Source: Haliclystus octoradiatus (taxonomy: Eukaryota > Cnidaria > Staurozoa > Stauromedusae > Haliclystidae). From it: DNA of 64,000 nt. The notes beneath the pieces were generated by a model. It saw nothing but the letters and a program-made list of their open reading frames with translations. It was not told the origin of the DNA and ran no database searches. A program made the translations under genes and the position numbers. Positions within the stretch are counted from its first letter, which is position 1, and each line of letters begins with the position of its first letter. This document shows, piece by piece, positions 31,640 to 42,571 of this stretch. The stretch is taken from the NCBI GenBank assembly GCA_916610825.1, contig OU744446.1:4845001-4909000 (forward strand). The letters run 5' to 3'.

Positions 31640-33226
31640 GTTAATCTTTACAGTATATATGGCCATATATATGGCCTAGGAAGTACGACCCCCCCTCCCA
31701 GGAGACTAGTAAGACCTGATCTTATTTCATGAATGAATTCGATCCGTAAACGCAGGCTATTTATGTAGTCGTATGAGTTAAAAGCTGTGTTTAACAACTT
31801 TAGATGCAAAGCAAACATCGCATAAAAAGTTATACGAATAATAAGGAAGTTGGCCTGATATTGAAACTTGTGATTTCCATACAGCAAAAACATTGATTCC
31901 AGTAAGAATGTTCTATTATTGCAAAGTATGAAACAAACTGATTGTGAAAACGAAACGAAATGTTTTATTTTGCATCCTCTTATCAGAGTTGAAAAAACAT
32001 TTATCCTAAGGAAATTAGAAATAATTAAAGGCGTCTCAGTAATTACGGTCGAATATAAAAATGGAAAATTTACACATTGTATCATTAAATTTTTCAGATG
32101 AACTGTATATACTCTTCCTTCAGTTTACTGAATAAAGGATGATAATGTTATTGATGCTTTAATACTTACTCTATCATGTTGTCTCCTTCGTCTTGTATGC
32201 CATGAACGATTTCTACCTCTAGAATTCAAAAATGAAACCATGACCATATATCATGCTATTGATCATTCGCATTACTTTTAGTCGTTTAATCATTTATTTG
32301 AAAAGAAAGATGAGATACACATATGGCCGTTGAACATGGCCGACTATAATGCATGCTCCGGAAATGATTCTAAAATCTGTGTTTTTATCTGGTGTAGATT
32401 ATATTTGCAACCGAGCTACTCAATTCTAACTTAGTGATATCCGATGCAATGTTATATAGGTGCATAATAGGATCAATCATAATATCAGCTTTCAATATAC
32501 TGCATATTATTGAACGAAATTTTTGAACGTATTCAAAATCCAAAAAAGTGAAATTTAACATCAGCCAACAAATTCCGAAAAGGTGAGGGTGGCCAAATGA
32601 CTTTTTATTTCGCCAACATTCATCGGATTTTGTTGAATTCATGAATGTTGGCGAAATAAAAAGTCATTTTGCCGGGGCTTTAGGTATACACCCCATGGTC
32701 AAGGTCCTTTAAAAATACATACCACCGTGGTTATCAATCTTCACTATAAATAATTATCGAGAGACTCACTAAGGGTACATGTGAAAAAGCTCTATATAAG
32801 AAATTTATGTAACAAAAAAAAAATTATAGTTGAGATTGCGATGATTATGAATTCTGTACTATTGAGAAAGGCTCGCCTTCATTTCATGTATGATTTCATC
32901 AATAAATGGGCTACAGGAATAACTTTGTTTTTCTATAAATCTAATTACTTGCAGAATGAAACGTTAAACTTGAAATGATTCATACAGCTGAATATCTTTA
33001 GTGAGATCTGTTGAGATTAAATGTTGATCAAAGCCCGCAGTATCGAGTCTTCTTCTTTTTAATCTTTTATTATAGAGGAGGTTTAAAATTTGAGCTCGTA
33101 GCTAATTGCTTTATTAGCTATATTGCTTAAGTTAATCAACCACCCTAATTTGCATATCAAGAGGAAACATTGTAACTGTTGGTTAAGCATTGAAATATTT
33201 GAAAACTTAAACAAAAGTCAAAAAGT
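31640..33226. other. Intergenic, contains a perfect hairpin
   Basis: No gene recognised. A 29-bp perfect inverted repeat lies at 32595-32669 (separate entry). A splice-bounded 51-base segment on the minus strand at about 32169-32219 is noted under findings. Confidence 0.45.
32595..32669. repeat. Perfect 29-bp inverted repeat (hairpin)
   Basis: 32595-32623 and 32641-32669 are exact reverse complements over 29 bases with a 17-base loop. Each arm contains GACTTTTTATTTCGCCAAC. Pairing continues weakly outside the arms (TGGCC against TGCCGG). The size is that of a small hairpin RNA precursor, but a perfect stem could equally be a foldback element or a replication-born palindrome. Confidence 0.85.
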
Positions 33227-33537
33227 CCCGGGGAGTAACTTGAGAAATTTCAGGGACGGGGGTGTGCCAAGTTGAACTCAGAATTTTTCTCTTCAAAATT
33301 TTGTTTTTCCAAAATTGATACCTCAAATATTTTATTCAGGCCAAAATGTATACCCTAGGTATTTTTTATCGAAGCATATTGGTTTACATCAATATTATTT
33401 GCTCATTGAAAAACAATACCTCGAATAATTTGAAATTTCTGAAACAGATACCTCAAAAATTTTCGAAGACCGTGAAAACGTACCCTCAATAATTGGCACG
33501 TCCCCGTATTCCATCCATTTAAAGCTACCCCCTGGGA
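33227..33537. mobile_element. MITE family C, 8-bp TSD
   Basis: A 311-bp element starting CCCGGGGAGTAACTTG and ending GCTACCCCCTGGGA. It is flanked by exact CAAAAAGT at 33219-33226 and 33538-33545. The left arm has TTTCAGGGACGGGGG and the right arm GGCACGTCCCCGTATTCC, the first subtype, as at 14491. Confidence 0.85.
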
Positions 33538-33545
33538 CAAAAAGT

Positions 33546-36500
33546 TCCTATCTTTGACGGTCTGTTCTTGATAGCCAGTTTATTCACATGGCTTCAAATC
33601 GCCTGTGAGATTTAAAATATGCCTGGATATTCCAATATAGAGGTTGGATTGGCTACGTATTTCAGCAGGCTATGTTAATTTACTTTTGTATCTTCCTATG
33701 TTTGCTTAATCTTGGGTAGATAAATCAATCCATTTTCGGACTTTTTAGAGGAGTTGTTCTGGAATATTTCGATGTTGGAGTCGGAGTATATAGGGAGTCT
33801 ATTTTCCTTACATTTACAGAGCCGGATTTGGATGCAAACGATTGTTTAAGGACTTTTTTCGGCTTCGGGGTCTGAAAATTTTTCGTACATCTTTGGTCTA
33901 GCCTGATCGTCACTCACCTTACAAAAAGGGCAGTTCTTGAGTTGTAATGATGGCCAACTTTACTGTTTAATTTGTAAGCTGGCATAGCTGAAGCCTTTAA
34001 CAAAATAGCGAAAGAGTAATAGTGCGATTAGTCTTAATAATTAATCCCAAGTGGAATATAGGATCAAATCACAGATTTCTGCTATAACTCTACATTGTAC
34101 ATACATAATCCCTTCACAATTGGTTTAGCCTTCTGGGATCCTAGACATTTCAGAAAAAAATTTATTCATAACTTTTTCTTGTTGTTGAAGTTGTACAATA
34201 CTGTTGTCTCTTATACTGTATATAATATAGGCCCCGTTAAATTTTACTTGAATCAAGGAAAATATTGTTGTATGTTTTCTGTGATAATTCATTCCGATAT
34301 TTTAATCGATTGCTGTGAGGTTTTTCTTTGATAACGCCAATAATCTGATTACATAACCATAATAAAACATAATTCAATTCTTTATGATTAGAATGAGGAT
34401 GATAGGAAAACAGCTGTTTCAAATTTCATTTAAAACAAGCATAAATTCAACAGCTCAAACATTTCAACAATCTTTTGTGAATTTTTGTCGATAAAATTTT
34501 GCTTATAATTACATCAGAAAACTGTTTTCCTCTGCATTTGCTCTACAGTATAATAACCTTCTGGATTCTAAGATTGCAGAATCTCCATATTTGTAAATTG
34601 TAGGACGGAAATGGAAGTTCGAAAAATTAGTCAATTTGATTTACATCAAACTCATAGTTCCAACTCAATATTGTTTTGAAACTTGAAAACATTTTTCAAG
34701 TTTGAATATGGTACATTAATTGCTGAGGGAAAATGTCCTTATTGTAAACATTCACAGGAAAAATGCAACAATATTGTTTTAATTCATCTTTAATGCAAGC
34801 AAATTTTCTTGATAATGATTCCTGATTTTTTTTTTTACTTGTTTCAAGCAAAGCTTCTTGCGCATGTCCAACTATCAAGAACTTTTTTCTTATAAGTCCA
34901 AGTCGCTTGAAAAAATTGGTAAATATCTCAATCCACAATACAATGTTTTGCTCAAAACAAGAAATTTTGGCTCGAGACAAGTGCCACATACTTTGAATCA
35001 AGCAAAATAGTCTTACAAGAGTTATAATTTTTCTGTGTATATATAATAAATGGAACAATTTTAGAATTGTAAGACCATAATATGTAAACTTGTAGACGCT
35101 ATTCATAAATAAAGTTAGCAAAGACAAGACCTGAATGCAATAGTTCGAATTTATGACGATTTATAGATGGATATATAATAATAAGACATTTTTTTCAACA
35201 TTTCATTCGTTTATACTTACTGCTGTTATGGATGCAATATTTTGAATGTCTTTGGAAAAAGCGAAATTTGATAAACAAATTTCACAATCTCCCGGTTGTT
35301 TTTATCATTTAGCAGCTATAGCAGCTATGACTAATGGCTGTAAACCGTTGTCTCTAACGTAGCAGTATGCACTTGTAATACTATGCTCTCCATGAGTATA
35401 TAAAGGTATTATTGATTGTTCGTATAACTATAAGCAAAGCACTATAATGCATAATTTTATACTGAAAGGCTGAACTTAGTCGGCTTTTTTAACCGACCTC
35501 ATAACACCTGCTTCACATTGTATTCATAAATTCTACAATTTGATTGGTTCCAAAAATCGATTGGCTTGAAGTTGGTAGAACACCCGTTATATATTCAACA
35601 GACTAACTTCTCAGTTTCGTTTACAAACAAACGCATGAATTTGAATTGATTTAAACGAATAGTCTTTTAAATAATAAGTTAAAAAAATTATAAATAAGTA
35701 AAGTTGATTATTGTGTTTACAAAAGTAAAAATATTATTTTGGAAATTTTGAATGTCAAACAGTACTAAATGTTTGAATTGTGATAAAAACACATTTGCTG
35801 TTGCTAGGATGCAGTTGTTTTAAGCTAAACCCTTATGAATATATGTTATCACTTCCGATAAACACAGCACTTTCAATTTGTATATATTATATGGCTTCTA
35901 AGAAAGTGTTCAAATGCTATGCTATATAATCATTATCATCATCTCATATTTTGTTTTAAAACTCTGTTAAATCCTATTAAATTTAAATCATATAAGTTAA
36001 CATATTGCAATCAATAGTACTATTGGAACAACGTTCATTTCAACCTTAGACCAACGTTGTTCCAACGTTGGTGTGTCCAGTGGGGTGTCTTCCAAATGTA
36101 GCCTTTTGGAATCCTCAACATCCTCGCACATATTTAACTTTTTATATGATCTAAGATCCCAGGATCCCTAATTATTTGGTATCCTTTACATATAATAGGG
36201 ACAATTTATTGCACTTGGAAATTTGAAAATTGGGAAAATTGAATGTCTTCAATAAAGGAACACATGTATATACCCATGTAGGAATATGCTAATGACGGAT
36301 GGCACCAAATAGTTTTAATAATTAAACTTTCTATGATAAGAAGATTTAAATCTAAACATTCGTCTGAAAGATAACGCAAGTATTTTTATGGCAACAAATC
36401 CGATTCCCACTGAATCGATTCATTTTCAAGCTAAAATTATTTTATAAGTTATATATTTGTATGACTTGTAAGATATAGAAATAGAACTATAATACTAAAG

Positions 36501-37588
36501 GTCTATATCTACTGGGGATTGTAACTTAATAGATGGATAGTTAGTTATACCGGTCTTTGGTTCTATCAACTTTACTTTATTTATTTCTTCGCGTGAAAAA
36601 TTGAGATGGAATTGAAACAGCGTATCCATGCAAACTTAAACTGCCAATCCAGATGTCAGCCAAGGTTATTGATGTTGAGCATGTCTCCATGTGTTTAGCA
36701 TGCAGACCAACTTGATTTTCGCTGTCTTGTTCTCGGGAGACTGTGAAATGCAAAGTTTGCTGAATACTCTTGAATAAATATAGTTCGTAAAAAATGATTG
36801 CAATGTTTTTAAACTTCGAGTACTTTGGATGGGAAGAGATACAAGAAATTGTACAACCGGCAAAAAAAATATCAAGATGGCTGGGAAGGGAACAATGCTA
36901 TAGAATGGACAACAACAAGTTTTTAAAATTCTTGAATTGTTGTTGTTGTTGTTGTTCTTAATTCTATACAGTGTCAGCCATCCTATAATTGAGCTGTTTG
37001 TACAATTTGTTGTATCTCTCTTCCTATCCAGCTTCATGGGAGTATTTTTGCTCTTTAATGGCTTTGAGCTCAGCTCCAAAGTATTTACTTGGATAGTTTT
37101 TAACGAGCAGGCAGCTTCAAGTTGGTTGTAGATTGCAATACAGAACATGGAGGTGTGATGATAATTTTTGTTTCGCATTAATAACCATGATAAAAGTAAT
37201 GTTTATAAATGATACTATACCGTGTGGAGACGAGGGTAGAGTTTATTTATGTTCGACACCGGGTTCATTCGGCAATATATCACAGCGTCATGGAATTTCA
37301 AAACATAACTCATTTGGTGGAGCTAAATGGTTTTCTAGACTGGACCATCGACGGATTTCCAAGATGTCTTCACTCTATTGGGAAATTGTTGTGAACATGA
37401 CAAAAAAATAGGGGGAAAGCAGCATTTTAAACTGAGGAAGCACCCTAAAAGTGTTTGGTAATGACGCATGGTATCTCGTAAATGCAACCGAGCATTCTCA
37501 TTTCATAGACATGCGACTGGTCTGCGAGTATATTCAATATAAAAGAGTCAATAGAGGGAAAACGAAATGGAACTAAAAGCTAATTGAA
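33546..37588. other. Intergenic, no gene seen
   Basis: AT-rich DNA. Noted: words shared with 21450-21600 (CCTTCTGGGATCCTAGA near 34131; GATTGCAGAAT near 34572), indicating another dispersed repeat; an AACGTTG-rich block near 36030-36075; a GTT microsatellite at about 36938-36955. The longest frame, 170 codons at 36666-37178 on the minus strand, has low-complexity Asn runs from that microsatellite and no conserved features. Confidence 0.45.
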
Positions 37589-38455
37589 GTGCACATGACA
37601 GGGACAAATTTAAAACAGATTCGGATAGCTGAAGCTAAATGATGAAGAACGGTGACAATGATTTCTTAGTTTGAAAGCTTAAGCGGAGATATTTCATGTT
37701 GAATCTACCCTATTTTCGATCATTCACTTGTTTCCAAACCCAGAACGATAGTCAGAATGACAAGAAGGCTTACTATAGGAAAAAGATGAAGTCAAAATTA
37801 TAAAAATTAGGATCTCCTTTCGCACGAAATCAAAAGTTTCTAACGTCCAAGTCAGCTATGCCCACATATGTAGGACACCTTTTCTGCTTGAAATAAATTG
37901 AATTTATTAAAATGTAAATCAAATATACTAGGGTTTTTATAGTTGTTGGATTTACTTTTTTCTGTAGAATATGTTTCAAACATCCTCCCGGGCATCCTCC
38001 GCGGCATGTGCACGGTGCACTCACTATATTACGTACACATCACCTCCATTTGTGACGTTTGTTTGTCAGGTGTTCGAGCCTTCTACAGAAAACTTACTAA
38101 ATACCGTTGTATCTCATGTGTTTCTCGATTAAATGAACTCGTTTCAAGCAGAAAAGGTGTCCCAAAGGTGTAGGCATAGCAGACTTGGACGTTACAAGCT
38201 TTTCAGTGATTCCTCGATAAAGAAGATGCGTTTTTTAAGTTTTCAATTGTCAATTTTCCTATAGTAAGCCCTCTTGTCATTCTGACTATCGTTCCGAGGT
38301 TAGAAAAAGTGACTGGTCGAAAATAGGGTATATTCAACATTAAATATCTCTGCGTTTATGGGTTCAAATCTAACTAATATTTCATTGTCCCCATCCTTCA
38401 TCATTTAGCTTCAGCTACTCGAATTTGTCTTAATTTTTTTTTGTGTCATGTGCAC
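37589..38455. mobile_element. 867-bp foldback element
   Basis: The two arms (about 37589-37985 and 38085-38455) are imperfect reverse complements over nearly their whole length. They share GTGCACATGACA at the outer ends, AGCTGAAGCTAAATGATGAA, GAAATAGGGTA-type sequence, AACGATAGTCAGAATGACAA, GACACCTTTTCTGCTTGAAA, and TTCTGTAGAA at the inner ends. About 90 bases of loop include GTGCACGGTGCAC. No ORF. A transcript crossing it would form a long hairpin. Class is unknown. Confidence 0.8.
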
Positions 38456-38814
38456 ATTAACACATAATTACATTATATAAAATTTCCCCTCGATTTTGAA
38501 ACAAGCAAACTTAACATAGATATCCCCTGGCTATTCTTTTTTTGATTTGATATATTTTGTCAAAATGAACCTTTGGCAGGTGAATACATGGGAATCTGAA
38601 AACAACAACAAATAATGTATAAAAAGGAGATTTACAAATATAAGAATTTAGCATATATATAGTCTATATACTATAATTAAGATAGTCTATTAAAGATGAC
38701 TCTATATATATGTCTGTTATGTATTGATAGTATTATTTATAAATTCTTCAAAAAGAAGAACAATCAATATCATCTAATTTTCTTTTGAAAGTGTCAAACA
38801 TTTTTCATCTTACC

Positions 38815-39480
38815 TCTGGAGGCTATACTATATTCGCCCTATTGTAGAGTCTAGTACACCTTCATGGAGCCCGTTCAGACTACGGGATATTAATCTTATT
38901 GAGAAAGTGCAACGTAGGTTCACGAAGAAAGTGTGAGCACTGGTAGGTATCAAAGCCACTGATTACAAAGAATGTTTAAACTGCCCAATCTAGAGTCACT
39001 AGAAGTCCGGAGGATAAAATTCGATCTGTATTTATTATGTAAAATTTTAAATGATGTAGCAGACCTACCAAAAGACGAACTATTCACCTTTGATAGCAAC
39101 ACATACAATACACGCAGTCATTCATCAAAACTAAGAACAAGAAGTCATGCCAACGACTTTGTAAATAACTATTTCTGTAATCGCGTTGTCCCGTGATGGA
39201 ATGATCTTCCAATTGAAGTTGTCTCTTCCAAATCCCTTTCAATTTTCAAGGGCAAATTATCAAAAATAGATTTGTCAAACTTTTGTTGATGTACATCTTA
39301 GTATATTATTTAGCTTATTTCTAAAAACTCTGTCTCTACATAACATATACATTTATATATACATATGTATGTATTATAGGCTGTACATAAGCGGTAGAAT
39401 TAATATTTAATGTTTTGTCCTATATCTGCCTGACATGGCAATTTTATTGTTATGCAAATATATTATCTTATCTTATCTGA
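38815..39480 (+). mobile_element. LINE 3' end, broken
   Basis: Frames in order give SPFRLRDINLIEKVQRRFTKK (about 38870-38935; last residues of the thumb region), then NLESLEVRRIKFDLYLLCKI and a Cys-free tail, then after a stop WNDLPIEVVSSKSLSIFK (39196-39250). These are the hallmarks of the C-terminus of a CR1/jockey-type LINE protein. It is interrupted by at least one frameshift and one stop. The 3' UTR ends in a TTATCTTATCTTATCT array (about 39464-39480), a different tail from that of the copy at 17985. Confidence 0.78.
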
Positions 39481-39487
39481 TGAGATT

Positions 39488-39771
39488 GCGAGGCAACTTC
39501 CATATTTTTGGTATACGGGGAAGTTAGAGGGTACCTCTTTTCAAAATTCAGAAAAATTTTTGAGGTCCTAAATTTTATTATAACCTATAATGTAAATTTT
39601 TTTAACCACATTTATATATTTTTTGCTCAAGTTTTCTCCTAGTTTTTCATAGGGGGTGTACATGTCCTTTTTTATAAAATGGGGTATGACATGTAACAAT
39701 TGTTGGTCATCTTCTCAGAGTTCCATTGGAACAACCCCTTCAAAGGGCAATGGAAGTTATCCCCCCCAGGA
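39488..39771. mobile_element. MITE family C, second subtype
   Basis: Left arm GGCAACTTCCATATTTTTGG followed by TATACGGGGAAG; right arm CAACCCCTTCAAAGGGCAAT followed by GGAAGTTATCCCCCCC. The ends are worn and no target duplication is clear. It lies just beyond the 3' end of the LRR gene. Confidence 0.7.
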
Positions 39772-39881
39772 CAATAAGATATGTTCAATGTGTAAAAGCA
39801 AAGTTGTTATTCTAGAAAAATAAACAGTACCCGCATAACAACTGCAATCAATCATGGTTAGAAATAGTATTTGAAAACATA

Positions 39882-39887
39882 TTTATT
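39882..39887 (-). terminator. Poly(A) signal, LRR gene
   Basis: TTTATT on the plus strand (AATAAA on the minus strand) about 32 bases after the stop codon of the LRR ORF. Confidence 0.45.
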
Positions 39888-39918
39888 ATTGTACCATAAC
39901 AAATGCTGATAAACTATG

Positions 39919-40680
39919 TTAACTTTGATCTATGATTATTTGACCAAATTGTAAAGATTCTCCTGACATTAAAATTATTGGAATGTTTTCAATTGGATTA
40001 TTACGAATATCAAATTTACCTAATGATAATAAAATATCACAATATTTATCATCAATTATTTTGATATTATTATTATGTAATAATAAACTTTCTATTTCTG
40101 GAAAATTAAACAAATTACATGGTATATTATTAAATTTATTCAAAGATAAATCTAAAACTTTTAAATCTTGTAAATACATATTTATTGGCATAGTTTCTAA
40201 ATTATTTTGTGATAAATTGAACCATTTTAAATGTGTTAATGAATTGATTTCATCAGGTATTATTGTTAGTTTATTATCTGATAAACTTAAATATTCCAAA
40301 TAGATCAAATTACATATGACTGATGGAAATGAATCCAAACTCATACGGTTTAAATATAAATTTGTTAAGTTTGTTAGATTGGCAAAATCATCAGATATCC
40401 AACCAATTGGATTGCCACTTAAACAAAGTATTCTTAATTCTTTCAATTCACGTATGCTACTTGGTAGTAATGTTAAGTTATTATCTTCCAAATTTAATTC
40501 TACTAATTTTTTTAAATGGCACAATTCACTTGGTGGTAATGTTAGTCCACATTGTCTTAATAACAAATGCTTTAATGATAATAGTTCTCCAACTTGATGA
40601 GGTAAAATAGGTAGAGATAAGCAACTGAGATTCAATGTAGAGCATTTGTACTTTTTGCAATGAGCAACACGACTTTCCAT
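39919..40680 (-). CDS. Leucine-rich-repeat-only protein
   Basis: A single-exon ORF of 253 aa whose ATG has A at -3 and G at +4. From about residue 15 to 240 it is made of nine or ten repeats of 22-24 residues with the LxxLxLxxNxLxxLP pattern, e.g. LVELNLEDNNLTLLPSS, LRILCLSGNPIGWIS and LEYLSLSDNKLTIIPDEI. There is no signal peptide, transmembrane segment or extra domain, so it is probably an intracellular protein-binding scaffold. Small LRR-only proteins such as LRRC57, LRRC10, LRRC18 and LRRC30, and the LRR part of SHOC2-like proteins, have this form. The repeats alone do not say which, so no symbol is given. A shadow frame on the plus strand over the same region mirrors the repeats. Codon use is very AT-rich, like the neighbouring host genes. 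Confidence 0.85.
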   Translation of the reverse strand: MESRVAHCKKYKCSTLNLSCLSLPILPHQVGELLSLKHLLLRQCGLTLPPSELCHLKKLVELNLEDNNLTLLPSSIRELKELRILCLSGNPIGWISDDFANLTNLTNLYLNRMSLDSFPSVICNLIYLEYLSLSDNKLTIIPDEINSLTHLKWFNLSQNNLETMPINMYLQDLKVLDLSLNKFNNIPCNLFNFPEIESLLLHNNNIKIIDDKYCDILLSLGKFDIRNNPIENIPIILMSGESLQFGQIIIDQS

Positions 40681-42571
40681 CTTTAAATAAAATGTTTTTT
40701 TGACTAGGCCTATAGATGTTAAAATTTATAAAATTTTAGCTACCATTATGGACTTGGTAGTGAGACTGCTGTATGAACAAGAGGTTTGTGACTAAGGAGT
40801 TACCATGGTAATCGTGAACAAATAATTTGCATAAAATATGATTCAAGTACAGCACACGTTTTTCTTTTAATAATAAATAATAATTAGTAATGTTTCATTT
40901 TCAATCATACATAATTGTGATTGATAGTTACCTCGTAAGCACGAGTGCCGGCTTGTTTATTTGAAGAACATAACGAATCTACAGTGCCAGGTACAATCAA
41001 TAATAGGATAATAGGATTTTTAGACCTAAGAATCTTGCATACTAAGACCTACCAAGACCATGTATGGCCAGGGTCATCCCTGGTATGGGGGTATTAGGGG
41101 CGTGACACCCCCTAGCAGCTTTGTTAGTCGCCAAATCTTCCTTGAGATGTCTCCAGTCGGCAAAAGTGGGAAGAAATGGCAAAGGAATATTATAATATTC
41201 GTTTTTTAAGAGTAGAATTAAATAGCTATTTTAATTCTTGTCTGTCCATTTATTCATGCCCACACATATCTGAATACTTAACTGTAGATAGAGACACATT
41301 TAACTTTCGGTGTTTGATCAGGACAGACGAAAGAAATTTTGGGCCCCATGGTTGCTTCGCTACGCTCGAAAAGTATTCCGATAATGACTATAGATCTATG
41401 TACAATTTAAACACGAGTGGCAAAACTTTCTGTGGCGGATTCAACTCCGGATGCTTCAAATTTACGGCTACATATTCGGATTGGACTCCGGTGAACTTTG
41501 CAAGTTTGTTGCTCTGTCAAATGCCATGTACTCCTTGCTTTGAGTTGATTGTGGGAGAGGTCATTTGATGATTCAATTGCATTAAGGTGGTAAAACTGGA
41601 AATTCTATACTTATTTGGTATTTGAATATTGAAAACTTTACAAAAAGTTTTACATTTTCTATTTTCTATAACAACAAATAGTTCTTATAAATTAGTTAAT
41701 CAATTACCAAATAGTTATCTTCAAAGGTAATTTAAGTTTTAATATACAAAGGATTTCTATAAATAAATATATATTGTTTTATTATTCTTTAAATTATTCT
41801 GCATGGATAAAACCTTACATATACAATTATTCTATACTTGGTTATCCGGATCCAGATATAAAGTGTTCGAATTCCGCTATTTCACTACGGATCAGGCCAC
41901 GGGCGCACATGGAGCTAGAAAGCAGGTAGGTCGGATAAAGTATACTACGGAAAAGTTTTTCAGATCTGCTGAAACACGCTATCCTATAAAGTATTTCTAT
42001 GCAGCTATATATTTTGGATTTTTTTCCTTTGCTATACGATTGCTGATTGCTGGCTGGCTTTCTTCTAGTTGCTTCAAAGGGCTGTCCGATTTATCGGTCC
42101 CTCGTGATTATTTCAATATTGGATATAATTACCGATAAAGCGATAACTGTTTAATCAGCATTTTGTGATACATCTATCTATTAGTATACTATTTCTTTAA
42201 AATACTGCATATATATGTGTAAATATGAGGAATAGCAGATATACATTCCATACATTTTGTCTAAATGTTTATGTACATCATAAATATCACGATAATATTC
42301 CAGATATCGGGTACCTGCGATTTCACTTTATATTGATCTGCTTTGCAATGCATACGTGACAGATGAGATATCGGATCAAACCAATCATATATCACTATAA
42401 ATAATTCTCTTCTGTCAGATGCATGATAATGACTTTTATCAAATTTAATCATAATTAATCATACTAATCAAATCGACTGTCCGACATCGCGGATTTATAT
42501 TATAGGCGATATAATAACTTGCACTTGATCACCGATATTTGACCAAACCATATAAAATCGTACTATAACCA
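40681..42571. other. Intergenic between LRR gene and Wnt
   Basis: No conserved gene was recognised. Two plus-strand frames (130 codons at 41176-41568; 111 codons at 41803-42138) are long for such AT-rich DNA but show no domain or motif. Confidence 0.45.

Noticed and set aside
36666-37178. A 170-codon minus-strand ORF as a gene
   Set aside because: Contains an Asn run from a GTT microsatellite and no domain; no splice or start evidence.
40316-40610. Plus-strand ORFs over the LRR gene
   Set aside because: They mirror the repeat pattern of the minus-strand LRR protein and are shadows.
41176-41568. A 130-codon plus-strand ORF between the LRR gene and Wnt
   Set aside because: Longer than expected by chance but without homology signal, repeats or a good start context; kept only as an unverified frame.
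41803-42138. A 111-codon plus-strand ORF
   Set aside because: One hydrophobic stretch but no recognisable family; probably chance.
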